A stretch of 64,000 bases of DNA from Piscinibacter defluvii (GCF_004011805.1 NZ_ML137196.1:690154-754153); one strand, 5' to 3'; positions 38,238-47,768 are shown, counted from the stretch's first letter. Program-made: numbers and translations. Notes: generated by a model from the letters alone, not told the origin.

Positions 38238-39818
38238 TTACTTGCGGAACATCGCCAGCATGCGCCGCGTCACCGCGAAGCCGCCGAACATGTTGATCGC
38301 GGTGAGCACCAGCGCCAGCACCGCCATGCCGAGGATCAGGCCGTTGGGCCGGCCGCCGGCGTCGCCGGCCAGCGGCGGGGCGATCTGGATCAGCGCGCCG
38401 ATCGCGATGATCGAGGAGATGGCGTTGGTCACGCTCATCAGCGGCGTGTGCAGCGAGGGCGTGACGTTCCAGATCACCATGTAGCCGACGAAGCAGGCCA
38501 GCACGAACACCGTGAAGTGCGACAGGAACGAGGCCGGCGCGAACAGGCCCACGCCCAGCAGCGCGAGCGCGCCGACCGCGAACACGATGGCCAGCGCCTT
38601 GGCGGACATCGGCTCGCCGGCGCCATGGCCGTGGCCCTTGGGCGCCGGCGCGGCCGCCGCGGCCTTGGGCTTGGGCGGCGGGGCGGGCAGCTTGAGCGGC
38701 GGCGCGGGCCAGGTGAGCGAGCCGTCCTTGATGACGGTGAGGCCGCGGATCGCGTCGTCGTCCATGTTGACGACGGCCACGCCGTCCTTGGCCTTGCACA
38801 GCTCCTCGGTCAGGCGCAGCAGGTTGGTCGAGTACAGGGTCGACGACTGCTTGGCGAGCCGGCTGGCCAGGTCGGTGTAGCCGATGATCGTGACGCCGTG
38901 CTTCACGACGGCCTGGCCGGGCTCGGTGAGTTCGCAGTTGCCGCCCTGCTCGGCGGCCATGTCGACGATCACGCTGCCCGGGCGCATGCTCTGCACCATC
39001 TCGGCGGTGATCAGCCGCGGCGCCGGCTTGCCGGGGATCAGCGCGGTCGTGATGATGATGTCGCACTCCCGGGCCTGCTGCGCGTACATCGCACGCTGCG
39101 CGGCCTGGAAGCCCTCACTCATCACCTTGGCGTAGCCGCCGCCGCCCGAGCCTTCTTCCTCGTAGTCGACCTTGACGAACTCGCCGCCGAGCGACACCAC
39201 CTGGTCGGCCACCTCGGCGCGCGTGTCGTTGGCGCGCACGATGGCGCCCAGGCCGGCGGCGGTGCCGATGGCCGCCAGGCCGGCGACGCCGGCGCCGGCG
39301 ATGAACACCTTGGCCGGCGGGATCTTGCCCGCGGCGGTGATCTGGCCGTTGAAGTAGCGGCCGAAGGCGTTGGCCGCCTCGATCACCGCGCGGTAGCCGC
39401 TGACGCCGGCCATCGAGGTGAGCGCGTCCATCTTCTGCGCGCGCGAGAGCTGGCGCGGCAGGCAGTCGATGGCCAGCACGGTGGCCTTGCGGGCCGCCAG
39501 CGCTTCCATCAGCTGCGGGTTCTGCGCCGGCCAGACGAAGCCGATCAGTGTGCCGCCTTCGCGCATCAGGCCGACCTCGTCGAGCGTCGGCGGGCGCACC
39601 TTGAAGACGATGTCGCTGCCGGCCCAGAGTTCGGCGGCGCTGCCGACGATTTCGGCGCCGGCGGCGCGGTAGGTGTCGTCGGCGAAGTTGGCGGCCTCGC
39701 CGGCACCGCTCTGCACCGCCACGGAGAAGCCGAGCTTGACCAGCTTCTCCACCACGTCGGGCACGGTGGCCACGCGCTTTTCACCCGCCGCTGTCTCGCG
39801 CGGTACCCCAATCTTCAT
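38238..39818 (-). CDS. pntA: NAD(P) transhydrogenase subunit alpha
   Basis: 526 aa. The alanine-dehydrogenase-like domain I binds NAD(H): [59 protein letters not shown] Pro/Ala/Lys linker with GHGHG joins it to four C-terminal helices (about 435-520, [40 protein letters not shown]). This is the one-piece E. coli-type alpha subunit rather than the split PntAA/PntAB form. A strong GGAGGAG ribosome site precedes the ATG. Confidence 0.96.
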   Translation of the reverse strand: MKIGVPRETAAGEKRVATVPDVVEKLVKLGFSVAVQSGAGEAANFADDTYRAAGAEIVGSAAELWAGSDIVFKVRPPTLDEVGLMREGGTLIGFVWPAQNPQLMEALAARKATVLAIDCLPRQLSRAQKMDALTSMAGVSGYRAVIEAANAFGRYFNGQITAAGKIPPAKVFIAGAGVAGLAAIGTAAGLGAIVRANDTRAEVADQVVSLGGEFVKVDYEEEGSGGGGYAKVMSEGFQAAQRAMYAQQARECDIIITTALIPGKPAPRLITAEMVQSMRPGSVIVDMAAEQGGNCELTEPGQAVVKHGVTIIGYTDLASRLAKQSSTLYSTNLLRLTEELCKAKDGVAVVNMDDDAIRGLTVIKDGSLTWPAPPLKLPAPPPKPKAAAAAPAPKGHGHGAGEPMSAKALAIVFAVGALALLGVGLFAPASFLSHFTVFVLACFVGYMVIWNVTPSLHTPLMSVTNAISSIIAIGALIQIAPPLAGDAGGRPNGLILGMAVLALVLTAINMFGGFAVTRRMLAMFRK

Positions 39819-39881
39819 CGACGTCTCCTCCGGACCCGGACTTATTTCACGGGCCAAGAGCTTACACGCTGCGGGCGCCAC

Positions 39882-39887
39882 TACCAT
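39882..39887 (+). promoter_or_regulatory. Candidate -10 element (TACCAT) before the NUDIX gene
   Basis: TACCAT ends 8 bases before the ATG with no ribosome site between, the same layout as argS and mnmA. The region is shared with the divergent pntA promoter. Confidence 0.3.
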
Positions 39888-39895
39888 CCGGCCCC

Positions 39896-40390
39896 ATGAA
39901 CGCACGCTGGAGCCCGAGCGTCACCGTCGCCGCGATCATCGAACGCGAAGGGCGCTATCTGCTCGTCGAGGAGGAGACGCCCGAGGGGCTGCGGCTGAAC
40001 AACCCGGCCGGCCACCTGGACCCGGGCGAGAGCCCCGAGCAGGGCGTGGTGCGCGAGGCGCTGGAGGAGACCGCGCGGGTGTTCGTGCCCGAGGCGCTGG
40101 TGGGCGTCTACCTGTCGCGCTTCCGGCGCCCGGCCAGCGGCGAAGACGTCACCTACCTGCGCTTCGCCTACGCCGGCACGGTGGGCGACCCCGACCCCGC
40201 GCTCGGCCTGGACGAGGGCATCGTGCGCACGCTGTGGATGACGCTCGACGAGCTGCGCGCCAGCCGCGCGCAGCACCGCAGCGGCCTGGTGCTGCGCTGC
40301 ATCGAGGACCATGCCGCCGGGCGGCGCTTCCCCCTCGACCTGGTGCACGCCGACCCGACGCTCGTCGCGCCGGAGATCAAGGGCGGCTAG
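39896..40390 (+). CDS. NUDIX hydrolase (NudJ-like)
   Basis: 164 aa. The Nudix box reads [20 protein letters not shown] (from about residue 39), matching Gx5Ex7REUxEE, with Ala in place of the following conserved Gly. Upstream is the beta strand [20 protein letters not shown]. NudJ acts on nucleoside di- and triphosphates and thiamine pyrophosphate precursors, but the substrate here is open. The 3' end overlaps the convergent lyase gene by 14 bases. In many proteobacteria this gene pairs with mnmA, which here is 9 kb away. Confidence 0.88.
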   Translation: MNARWSPSVTVAAIIEREGRYLLVEEETPEGLRLNNPAGHLDPGESPEQGVVREALEETARVFVPEALVGVYLSRFRRPASGEDVTYLRFAYAGTVGDPDPALGLDEGIVRTLWMTLDELRASRAQHRSGLVLRCIEDHAAGRRFPLDLVHADPTLVAPEIKGG

Positions 40391-41735
40391 GAGCCTGCCG
40401 CGCCAGCACCCGGTCGACCATCGTGCCGGACTGGCCGAGGTAGTTGGCCGGGTCGCACAAGCGCGCCAGCGCGGCGCGGTCCAGGTGCTTGTTGATCTGC
40501 GGATGCTCGGCCAGCAGGTCGAGCAGCGGGCGCTGCTGCTTCAGGGCCTCGCGGCAGATGTCGTAGACGAGGTCGTGCGCGTATTCGCGGCCGATGTAGG
40601 GCCCGAGGCCCATCATCACCGCCTCGCTCATCACCAGGCCGTGCGTCATGTCGAGGTTGCGGCGCATCGCGGCGGCGTCCACCTCCAGGCCTTCGACCAC
40701 CGCGCGCGCCTGCTTCAGCGCGCCGGCCATCAGGCAGAAGGCCTCGGGCAGCACGATCCACTCGATCTCCCAGGGGCCGGTCGAGCGCTCGTGGTCGGCC
40801 ACCATCGCGTCCATCAGCGCCGCCGCATGCTGGCGCACCACCGAGATCGCGGCGTGGATGTAGCAGCTCGAGATCGGGTTGCGCTTCTGCGGCATCGTGC
40901 TCGAGGACCCGCGGCCGTGGTGGTAGGGCTCGTAGACCTCGCCGACCTCGGTCTGCATCATCAGCTTGACGTCCATGCTGAGCTTGCCGAGCGTGCCGCC
41001 GACCAGCCCGAGGAAGGCGCCGACTTCGGCGATGTTGTCGCGGATGGTGTGCCAGGCGATCACCGGCTGCGCCAGGCCCAGCTCGGCGCACAAGCCGGCC
41101 TGCGTCTCCATCGCGCCGCGTTCCAGCGACGCCAGCGTGCCGGCCGCGCCGGCGAACTCGCCCACCAGCACGCGCTCGCGCAGCTGCGCGAGGCGCTCGC
41201 GGTGGCGCTGCACGGCCGAGAGCAGCCCGGCCATCTTGTAGCCGAAGGTCACGGGAATCGCCTGCTGCAGGTTGCTGCGGCCGATCATCGGCGTCAGGCG
41301 GTGCTCCTTCGCGAGCTTGGCCAGCGCCTTTCCGATCGCCGCCAGGTCGGCGTCGACGAGTTCCAGCGCCTCGCGGATCTGCAGCACCGTCGCGGTGTCG
41401 GTGATGTCCTGCGTGGTCGCGCCCCAGTGGCAGTATTCGCCGAGCTTGTCGCGGCACAGCGCATTGAGCTGCGACACGACGCCGAGGATGGGGTAGCCGA
41501 TGCGCTCGGTCTGCGTGCGCAGCTTGGCCATGTCGATCTGGTCGAGCCGGCAGTGGCTGACGATCTCGTCGGCCGCATCGGCCGGGATCAGGCCGAGCCG
41601 GCCCTGCACTCGCGCCAGCGCGGCCTCGATGTCCAGGTACTTGCGGGTGCGGTTCTCGTCGGACCAGACCTCGCGCATCGCATCACTGCTGAAGATGCCC
41701 TGGAAGATCGACGAGTCGATGATGGAAGCGGCCAT
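40377..41735 (-). CDS. Fumarase/adenylosuccinate-lyase superfamily enzyme
   Basis: 452 aa. The class II signature GRGSSSTMPQKRNPISS is intact, with CHWGATTQDITDTATVLQI and RSNLQQAIPVTFGYKMAG. It is closer in layout to 3-carboxymuconate cycloisomerase and PurB-like proteins than to fumarase. It is the last gene of the catabolic operon with CoA-transferase, CitE lyase and hydratase, so it is unlikely to be the purine enzyme; it may add to or eliminate from a substituted succinate, yielding a fumarate-like acid. The reaction is not known. Confidence 0.82.
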   Translation of the reverse strand: MAASIIDSSIFQGIFSSDAMREVWSDENRTRKYLDIEAALARVQGRLGLIPADAADEIVSHCRLDQIDMAKLRTQTERIGYPILGVVSQLNALCRDKLGEYCHWGATTQDITDTATVLQIREALELVDADLAAIGKALAKLAKEHRLTPMIGRSNLQQAIPVTFGYKMAGLLSAVQRHRERLAQLRERVLVGEFAGAAGTLASLERGAMETQAGLCAELGLAQPVIAWHTIRDNIAEVGAFLGLVGGTLGKLSMDVKLMMQTEVGEVYEPYHHGRGSSSTMPQKRNPISSCYIHAAISVVRQHAAALMDAMVADHERSTGPWEIEWIVLPEAFCLMAGALKQARAVVEGLEVDAAAMRRNLDMTHGLVMSEAVMMGLGPYIGREYAHDLVYDICREALKQQRPLLDLLAEHPQINKHLDRAALARLCDPANYLGQSGTMVDRVLARQAPSRP

Positions 41736-41751
41736 GGTGGGCTCCTTGAAG

Positions 41752-42537
41752 TCAGGGAAGGCGCGCGAGCAGGCGCTGCGCACGCAGAAGGATGGGTTTG
41801 TCGACCATGCGGCCGTCGACCTGCACGGCGGCGCCGCCGGAGGCATCGCTGGCGGCGATCACGCGGCGCGCCCAGTCGATCTCGGCGGGGCTGGGGGCGA
41901 GCAGCTCGTGCACGCGCGCGACCTGGCGCGGGTGGATGCACAGCTTGGCGGTGTAGCCGTGCGCTCGGGCGCGGGCCACGTCGGCGCGCAGTGCGGCGTC
42001 GTCGTCCAGCGCCGCGGTCACGCCGGCCACCGGCGCGGCGATGCCGGCCGCGCGCGAGGCCAGCGCGAGGCGGCTGGCGGCGTAGTCCAGGCCGATCGGG
42101 TCGCCGGAGAGGTCCAGGTCGAGCGCGAAGTCGATGGTGCCGAACACCAGGCGCTGCGCCGCCTGCGCCAGCGCCTCGGCGGCGAGCACGCCGCGCGCGG
42201 TCTCGATCAGCGCGAGCACCTGCGTGCCCGGGCAGGCCTCCCGCACGCGCTGCAGGGTCTCGGCGCGCTCGGCCTTGGCCAGCAGCACGGCCGCGGCGCC
42301 GCGCGCGGCGGTCAGGTCGTCGGCGAACCAGGCGGTGCTCTCGTCGTTGATCCGCACCACGAGCCTCGGGTCGCCATCGGCGAGCTGCGCCCGCACCGCG
42401 TCGCGAGCCAGGGCCTTGCGCTCGGGCGCGACCGCGTCTTCCAGGTCGAGCACCACGGCGTCGGCGCCGCTGGCCAGCGCCTTGGCAAAGCGCTCGGGCC
42501 GGTCGCCCGGCACGAACAGGTAGCTGCGGGCGTCCAT
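41752..42537 (-). CDS. CitE-like acyl-CoA lyase (HpcH/HpaI family), citramalyl-CoA lyase candidate
   Basis: 261 aa barrel. MDARSYLFVPGDRPERFAKA, GADAVVLDLEDAVAPERKAL (magnesium ligand Asp), VVRINDEST, LALIETARGVL (Glu ligand) and FGTIDFALDLDL are typical of citrate-lyase beta-like enzymes. The stand-alone forms cleave malyl- or citramalyl-CoA. Beside a CoA-transferase and hydratase it is the expected last step: citramalyl-CoA to pyruvate and acetyl-CoA. It starts 5 bases after the CoA-transferase stop. Confidence 0.87.
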   Translation of the reverse strand: MDARSYLFVPGDRPERFAKALASGADAVVLDLEDAVAPERKALARDAVRAQLADGDPRLVVRINDESTAWFADDLTAARGAAAVLLAKAERAETLQRVREACPGTQVLALIETARGVLAAEALAQAAQRLVFGTIDFALDLDLSGDPIGLDYAASRLALASRAAGIAAPVAGVTAALDDDAALRADVARARAHGYTAKLCIHPRQVARVHELLAPSPAEIDWARRVIAASDASGGAAVQVDGRMVDKPILLRAQRLLARLP

Positions 42538-42542
42538 CGTCG

Positions 42543-43727
42543 TCAGACCGCCTCGGCGGCGCGCAGCGCAGTGATCGCCGCGGCGTCCAGCCCCAGCTCG
42601 GCGAGGATCGCGTCAGTGTGCTGGCCGAGCGCCGGCACCGGGTCGAGCCGCGGCTCGCCATCGTCCCAGCTGCCCGGCGGCAGCAGCGCAGGCAGCGCGC
42701 CGACCGGGGAGCCGACCTCGCGCCAGCGGCCGCGCGCCTTCAGCTGCGGGTGTTCCCACACCTCGTGCATCGTGTTGACGCGCGCGTTGGCGATCTGCGC
42801 GGCCTCCAGCCGTTCCACCACCTGCGGCGCGCTCAGCGGCCGGAAGGTCTCGACGATGATCGCGCGCAGCGCCTCGCGCGCCGCGACGCGTTTGGCATTG
42901 CCGGTGAAGCGCGGATCGGTCGCGAGCGCGCTCTGCAGCAGCACCTTCTCGCAGAAGTTGACCCACTCGCGCTCGTTCTGCAGCCCGAGCATCACGCTGC
43001 CGTTGTCGGCCCCGGTCGGGAACGGGCCGTAGGGGTAGATGGTCGCATGGCTCGCGCCGGTGCGCGGCGGCGGCGGGGCGCCGTCGAAGGCGTAGTACAG
43101 CGGGTAGCTGGTCCACTCGGTCAGCGATTCCAGCATCGAGATGTCGAGGTGCCGGCCGCGGCCGGTCTGCCCGCGCTCGATCAGCGCCGCGAGGATGTTG
43201 GTGTAGGCGTACATGCCCGCGGCGATGTCGGCGATCGACGGGCCGGCCTTGCAGGGCTCGTCGGCGGTGCCGGTCACCGAGACGAAGCCGGCCTCGCTCT
43301 GGATCAGCAGGTCGTAGGCCTTCTTGTCGCGGTACGGGCCGTCGGCGCCGTAACCCGAGATGTCGCAGACGATCAGCTCCGGCTTCTGCTGCGCCAGCAC
43401 GTCGTAGCCCAGCCCGAGCCGCGCGGCGGCGCCGGGGGCGAGGTTCTGCACCACGACGTCGGCCTTCTCGAGCACCAGGCGCTGCAGGATCTTCGCCGCC
43501 TCGGGGTGCTTGACGTCCAGCGTCAGGCTCTCCTTGCTGCGGTTGGTCCAGACGAAGTGCGAGGCGAGGCCGCGCACGCGCTGGTCGTAGCCGCGCGCGA
43601 AGTCGCCCACGCCGGGGCGTTCGATCTTGATCACGCGGGCGCCCAGGTCGGCGAGCTGGCGGGTGGCGAACGGAGCGGCGATCGCGTGTTCGAGCGTGAC
43701 GACGATGAGGCCCTTGAGCGGTTGCAT
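42543..43727 (-). CDS. CaiB/BaiF CoA-transferase, itaconate/mesaconate-type candidate
   Basis: 394 aa. LKGLIVVTLEHAIAAPFATR and ADLGARVIKIERPGVGDFAR open the fold; TNRSKESLTLDVKHPEA; catalytic Asp167 in GPSIADIAAG; HATIYPYGPFPTG. It would move CoA to the dicarboxylate that enters the pathway. In Pseudomonas the itaconate CoA-transferase Ict is also class III and lies with Ich and Ccl, the same trio as here. The substrate is inferred from that context. Confidence 0.88.
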   Translation of the reverse strand: MQPLKGLIVVTLEHAIAAPFATRQLADLGARVIKIERPGVGDFARGYDQRVRGLASHFVWTNRSKESLTLDVKHPEAAKILQRLVLEKADVVVQNLAPGAAARLGLGYDVLAQQKPELIVCDISGYGADGPYRDKKAYDLLIQSEAGFVSVTGTADEPCKAGPSIADIAAGMYAYTNILAALIERGQTGRGRHLDISMLESLTEWTSYPLYYAFDGAPPPPRTGASHATIYPYGPFPTGADNGSVMLGLQNEREWVNFCEKVLLQSALATDPRFTGNAKRVAAREALRAIIVETFRPLSAPQVVERLEAAQIANARVNTMHEVWEHPQLKARGRWREVGSPVGALPALLPPGSWDDGEPRLDPVPALGQHTDAILAELGLDAAAITALRAAEAV

Positions 43728-43740
43728 GGCAGCGGTTCCT

Positions 43741-44583
43741 TCAGCGCAGCGTGGCGACTGCGTCCATCGTCAGCCAGCCTTCGTGGTCCTGCGCCCAGAG
43801 CTTGACGGCCTGGCCCTCGCGCTGGCCGTTCACGCGCATCGGAGCGCCGTCGAAGGTCGGCCGCACGGCCTTGAAGCGGAAGGCGGCCACGTCGGCACCC
43901 GGCGCCTCGCGGCGCAGCAGGTCCATCAGCAGGGTCGCGATCAGCGGGCCGTGCACGATCAGGCCCGGGTAGCCTTCGACCTCGGTGACGTACTGGCGGT
44001 CGTAGTGGATGCGGTGGCCGTTGAAGGTCAGCGCCGAGTAGCGGAACAGCAGCACGTCGTCGGGCACGAGTTCACGCTGCCATGGCGCCCCGGCGGGGGC
44101 CGCCTGCGGCGGGGGTTCGACGTCGCCGGGCTGCTTCGCCTCGCGGTAGACGATGTCGTGGAACTCCACCAGCGCCGGCTCGGCCGCGCCGTTGCAGCGG
44201 ACCTCGTGGCGCACCTTGACGAACACCAGCGGCCCGGTGCGGCCCTGCTTGACCGTCACGTCGGCGATCGTCGAGGTGCGCTCGACCGCATCGCCCACGC
44301 GCAGCGGCGCGCGGAACTCGAACTGGCTGCCGGCCCACATGCGCCGCGGCAGCGGCACCGGCGGCAGGAAGCCGCCGCGCTTCGCATGGCCGTCCGGGCC
44401 GATCTCGCTCTGGCGGTGCAGCGGCAGGAAGTACAGCCAGTGCCACAGCGGCGGCAGCGGCGTACCCGGCGCGAAATCGGCATCCGGATGGTCCAGCGTC
44501 GCGTTCAGCGCCATCGCCGGCGTCGGGTTCAGGGTGTCGCGCCGCGTCTCGCTGCGGCCGACCCAGGCACGGAGGTCTTCCAT
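43741..44583 (-). CDS. FAS1-like / MaoC acyl-CoA hydratase, itaconyl- or mesaconyl-CoA hydratase candidate
   Basis: 280 aa, two hot-dog domains. The N-terminal part has LPPLWHWLYFLPLHRQSEIG and GGFLPPVPLPRRMWAGSQFE (a region shared with mesaconyl-C4-CoA hydratases); the C-terminal MaoC motif is FRYSALTFNGHRIHYDRQYV, with the catalytic Asp/His pair equivalents, and GLIVHGPLIATLL. It would hydrate the unsaturated CoA ester made by the neighbouring transferase. It sits between porin and CoA-transferase genes with 16- and 13-base gaps. Confidence 0.88.
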   Translation of the reverse strand: MEDLRAWVGRSETRRDTLNPTPAMALNATLDHPDADFAPGTPLPPLWHWLYFLPLHRQSEIGPDGHAKRGGFLPPVPLPRRMWAGSQFEFRAPLRVGDAVERTSTIADVTVKQGRTGPLVFVKVRHEVRCNGAAEPALVEFHDIVYREAKQPGDVEPPPQAAPAGAPWQRELVPDDVLLFRYSALTFNGHRIHYDRQYVTEVEGYPGLIVHGPLIATLLMDLLRREAPGADVAAFRFKAVRPTFDGAPMRVNGQREGQAVKLWAQDHEGWLTMDAVATLR

Positions 44584-44599
44584 CGCCGGCTCCAGAGTG

Positions 44600-45670
44600 T
44601 CAGAAGTTGTGCCGCACGCCGAACTCGATGCCGCGCGAGCTGCCCCCGGCGGCGAGTCCGCTGGCGCCGCCCGGCACGGCCGTGGCGGACGCGCCGCGGT
44701 TGCTGATCTGCGCCAGCGTGCCATACAGCGCGCTGCGCTTGGACAGGTTGTGCACGTAGCCGAGGCCGAGCTTGCGTGCGCTGTTGCCGTCGATCGCCGT
44801 GCTGCCGACGCGGCCGCCGAAGTCGGCCTTCTGCCACGAGGCCTTCAGCTCGCCCTGGCCCATCGGCACCCAGGCGCCGAGCATCAGGTTCGTCTGGCTC
44901 GCCTCGGCCAGCGCGAAGCGGCGCCAGGCGGCCGAAACGCGCACCGGGCCGAAGTCGTAGGCGCCGGCCACGGCGTGATCGTCGAAGCGGTCGGTGCCGG
45001 TCAGGTCGTTGCGGGTGCGGGTGCTCGCCGCCGACACGCTGAAGGCGCTCGCCGTATACCCCAGGCGCGCGCCGATCACCTTGTGCTGGCCGTTCGCCGC
45101 CGTGCCGCCTTCGCCGGCCGCCAGCATCACGCCCGCCTCGAGGCCGCCCCAGCCGGACGGCGCCAGCCACTGCACCGCATTGCTCGCGCGCACCACGCTG
45201 TTCGGGGCGGACCCGAAGGCCGCGCGGATCGGGCCGTTCGGCGTGGCCGAGATCAGGTGCGTCGAGCCGGCGACGCCGACGTAGCTGAACGGGTCGTAGC
45301 GGCTCCAGTTGACGTAGCTGGGCACGAAGTCGCGCCCGGCACGCACCTCGCCGAGTGTCTTGCTGGCCAGGCTCACGGTCGCGCGCCGGTCCCAGAACAG
45401 CGTCGACGAGGCCGGCGCGCCGCTGTCCAGCAGCAGGCCGTGTTCGAGGTGGAACGCGGCCGACAGGCCGGCGCCGAGGTCCTCGCTGCCGCGCACGATG
45501 AGCCGGCTGGTCGAGTTCGAGCCGCTGACCAGCGAGCTGACCGCGCCCAGGCCCTCGTTGCGGACATGGCGCAGCGCCGCGTCCGCGACGCCGCCGATCG
45601 TGACCCCCTGGGCCGCGGCCGTGCCGGCGGCGGCGAGGCCGGCGAGTGCGGCTCCGATGATTCTCTGCAT
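44600..45670 (-). CDS. Gram-negative porin
   Basis: 356 aa. Signal peptide MQRIIGAALAGLAAAGTAAA, then QGVTIGGVADAALRHV, RLIVRGSEDLGAGLSAAFHL, and alternating amphipathic strands ending in GIEFGVRHNF with the terminal Phe needed for outer-membrane insertion. This is the 16-stranded OmpC-like porin family abundant in Burkholderiales. Located inside the catabolic operon, it probably admits the same organic acid bound by TctC. Confidence 0.9.
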   Translation of the reverse strand: MQRIIGAALAGLAAAGTAAAQGVTIGGVADAALRHVRNEGLGAVSSLVSGSNSTSRLIVRGSEDLGAGLSAAFHLEHGLLLDSGAPASSTLFWDRRATVSLASKTLGEVRAGRDFVPSYVNWSRYDPFSYVGVAGSTHLISATPNGPIRAAFGSAPNSVVRASNAVQWLAPSGWGGLEAGVMLAAGEGGTAANGQHKVIGARLGYTASAFSVSAASTRTRNDLTGTDRFDDHAVAGAYDFGPVRVSAAWRRFALAEASQTNLMLGAWVPMGQGELKASWQKADFGGRVGSTAIDGNSARKLGLGYVHNLSKRSALYGTLAQISNRGASATAVPGGASGLAAGGSSRGIEFGVRHNF

Positions 45671-45707
45671 GAACTTGTCTCCGTGGGTGGTGGGTGCTTG
45701 CCGCGCC

Positions 45708-46667
45708 TCAGTCGGCCGTCAGCTTCGCCTGCTGCACGACCTTCTTCCACTTGCCGATCTCGGCCTTGACCAGCGCGCCGAACTGCTCGGGCGTGCTGGA
45801 CTCCACGTCGGCGCCGTGGTCCTCGATGCGCTTGATGATTTCCGGGTCGGCCAGCACCTGGTTCAGCGCCTTGTTGAGCTGATCGACGACGGGCTTGGGG
45901 GTCTTGGCCGGCGCGAAGAAGCCGTACCACTGCTGCACCTCGACGCCGTCGATGCCCGCCTCCTTCAGCGTCGGCACGTCCGGCAGCAGCGGCGAGCGCT
46001 TCGGCCCGGCGATCGCCATCGCCTTGAGCTTGCCGCTCTTGACGTGCGGCACGGCGGTGAACAGGCTCGGGAACATGAACTGCGTCTGTCCGCCGATGGT
46101 GTCGCTGACCGCCGGCGCCGCGCCCTTGTACGGCACGCCCAGCATCACCACGCCGGCGTTGAGCTTGAACAGCTCGGCGGCGAAATGCGGCGCCGTGCCG
46201 TTGCCGGCCGAGGCGTAGGTGTACTTGTCCGGCTTGGCCTTGAGCTGGGCGACCAGGTCCTTGACGTCCTTCACCGGCACGGTGGCGTTGGCGACCATCA
46301 GCGTCGGCGAGTAGCCGACCAGGCCGATCGGCTCGAAGTCGGCCACCGGGTCGTAGCGCAGCTTCTGCAGGGCCGGGTTCATCGCGTGCGTGGCGATGTA
46401 GCCGAGCATCAGCGTGTGGCCGTCCGGCGTGGCGCGGGCGACGTACTCGCTCGCGATCGCGCCGTTGGCGCCGGCGCGGTTGTCGACGATCACCGTCTGG
46501 CCGAGCAGCGTGGAGAGCTTCTGGCCGATGGTGCGGGCCATCGCGTCGTTGCCGCCGCCGGCGGCGGTGGGCACGACGATGGTGATCGTCTTGGTCGGGA
46601 AGGCCAGCGCGGCGGGCGCGGCGGCGGCGAGGGCGGCGGCCAGGGCCGGGGCGAGCAATCGCTTCAT
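45708..46667 (-). CDS. Tripartite tricarboxylate transporter receptor (TctC / Bug family), internal start
   Basis: 319 aa if begun at its own ATG, which has a strong AAGGAG ribosome site 8 bases before. Signal peptide (MKRLLAPALAAALAAAAPAALA), then FPTKTITIVVPTAAGGGNDA, NRAGANGAIASEYVARATPD, YASAGNGTAPHFAAELFK, VPYKGAAPAVSDTIGGQ. Bug-type receptors bind organic acids in the periplasm. TctA and TctB membrane partners are not in the window, so they are elsewhere or shared. The upstream PrpF frame enters this gene without a stop. Confidence 0.85.
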   Translation of the reverse strand: MKRLLAPALAAALAAAAPAALAFPTKTITIVVPTAAGGGNDAMARTIGQKLSTLLGQTVIVDNRAGANGAIASEYVARATPDGHTLMLGYIATHAMNPALQKLRYDPVADFEPIGLVGYSPTLMVANATVPVKDVKDLVAQLKAKPDKYTYASAGNGTAPHFAAELFKLNAGVVMLGVPYKGAAPAVSDTIGGQTQFMFPSLFTAVPHVKSGKLKAMAIAGPKRSPLLPDVPTLKEAGIDGVEVQQWYGFFAPAKTPKPVVDQLNKALNQVLADPEIIKRIEDHGADVESSTPEQFGALVKAEIGKWKKVVQQAKLTAD

Positions 46668-47768
46668 GGGTTTGTCTCCTTCGGGAGGTCTGGAAAAGAC
46701 GTAGTCGGGGATGTGCAGCTCGCCCTGCATGATCTTGCGCGCCGTGCGCAGCAGGGCGGCACGCTGGATGCGGGCCTCGCCGGCGCGGCCGTCGATCTGC
46801 ACTTCGACGTCGATGCGGCCTTGCGGGTGCAGCACGGCGATGCGCCGCGTGCCGGGTTCGTGCGCGGCGCCGCTGGCCACCGTGCCGGGCAGCGCGAACG
46901 CGGCGGCCACGCCGATCGCGCCCGTCACCGCGTGCGAGGCATGGCAGCGGCGCGGCGTGAAGTAGCGCGAGGTGATGCTGTGTTCGTCGTCGCCGGCGCT
47001 GACGAGCACCGGCTTGGGCACCACGCTGCCGGACACGTCGCCCAACCCCATGCGCTGCCCGGCGGCCAGGCGCAGCGCCTCGATCCGCTCGAGCAGCGCC
47101 CGGTTCGCGTCGAGCTCGGCAGGCGCCTCGCGCCCACCGACGCCGAGGTCGGCGGCGCGCACGATCATCAGCGGCATGGCCGCGTCGATGCAGGTGACTT
47201 CGACGCCGTCGATCCGGTCGATGCGCTGGCCGGTCGGGAACACCGAGCCGGTCACCGCGCCCCAGGCGTCGAGGAAGTCGAGCCGGATCGGCGCCGCCGT
47301 GCCGGCCACGCCGTCGATGCCGGTCGAGCCCTCGTAGGCGACGCGCCGCCCGGGTGTCTGCACCGTCACGTCGATGCGCGACCGGGTGTTCACGTTGAAC
47401 ACGCGCACCGTGGTCTCGCCGTCCGCCGCGGCCACCAGGCCCTGTTCGATCGCGAACGGCGCCACGCCCGAGAGCATGTTGCCGCAGTTCGGCCGCGTAT
47501 CGACCGAATTCTGGCCGACGCCGACCTGGGCGAACAGGTAGTCGACATCGCAGTCGGGTTGCACCGAACGCGAGACGATGGCCACCTTGCTGGTCAGCGT
47601 GCTGCCGCCGCCGACGCCGTCGACCTGCAGCAGGTCGGACGCGCCGATCGCGCCGATCAGTGCCTGGTCGCGCTGCGCCTCGTCGGCGGGCAGCCAGTCG
47701 CGCAGGAAGAACGGGCCGCGCGAGGTGCCGGCACGCATCAGGACGCAGGGGACGGTGAGCGATGACAT
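45708..47768 (-). CDS. PrpF-family isomerase, in frame with TctC with no stop between
   Basis: The PrpF part (about 362 aa) is complete: VPCVLMRAGTSRGPFFLRDW, DGVGGGSTLTSKVAIV, RPNCGNMLSGVAPFAIEQG with a catalytic Cys, VAYEGSTGIDGVAGTAAP, and a second half with HASHAVTGAIGVA. PrpF proteins shift double bonds in methylaconitate or related acids. The normal C-terminus (KIMQGELHIPDYVF) is followed by nine codons and the ATG of TctC, so readthrough would give a 686-aa fusion with an internal signal peptide. A lost stop, or an indel in assembly, would both explain it. Confidence 0.75.
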   Translation of the reverse strand: MSSLTVPCVLMRAGTSRGPFFLRDWLPADEAQRDQALIGAIGASDLLQVDGVGGGSTLTSKVAIVSRSVQPDCDVDYLFAQVGVGQNSVDTRPNCGNMLSGVAPFAIEQGLVAAADGETTVRVFNVNTRSRIDVTVQTPGRRVAYEGSTGIDGVAGTAAPIRLDFLDAWGAVTGSVFPTGQRIDRIDGVEVTCIDAAMPLMIVRAADLGVGGREAPAELDANRALLERIEALRLAAGQRMGLGDVSGSVVPKPVLVSAGDDEHSITSRYFTPRRCHASHAVTGAIGVAAAFALPGTVASGAAHEPGTRRIAVLHPQGRIDVEVQIDGRAGEARIQRAALLRTARKIMQGELHIPDYVFSRPPEGDKPMKRLLAPALAAALAAAAPAALAFPTKTITIVVPTAAGGGNDAMARTIGQKLSTLLGQTVIVDNRAGANGAIASEYVARATPDGHTLMLGYIATHAMNPALQKLRYDPVADFEPIGLVGYSPTLMVANATVPVKDVKDLVAQLKAKPDKYTYASAGNGTAPHFAAELFKLNAGVVMLGVPYKGAAPAVSDTIGGQTQFMFPSLFTAVPHVKSGKLKAMAIAGPKRSPLLPDVPTLKEAGIDGVEVQQWYGFFAPAKTPKPVVDQLNKALNQVLADPEIIKRIEDHGADVESSTPEQFGALVKAEIGKWKKVVQQAKLTAD

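Noticed and set aside
40377-41735. Calling the class II lyase purB
   Set aside because: Motifs fit the superfamily, but the operon is catabolic and the layout is closer to carboxymuconate cycloisomerase-like proteins; a separate purB is expected elsewhere.
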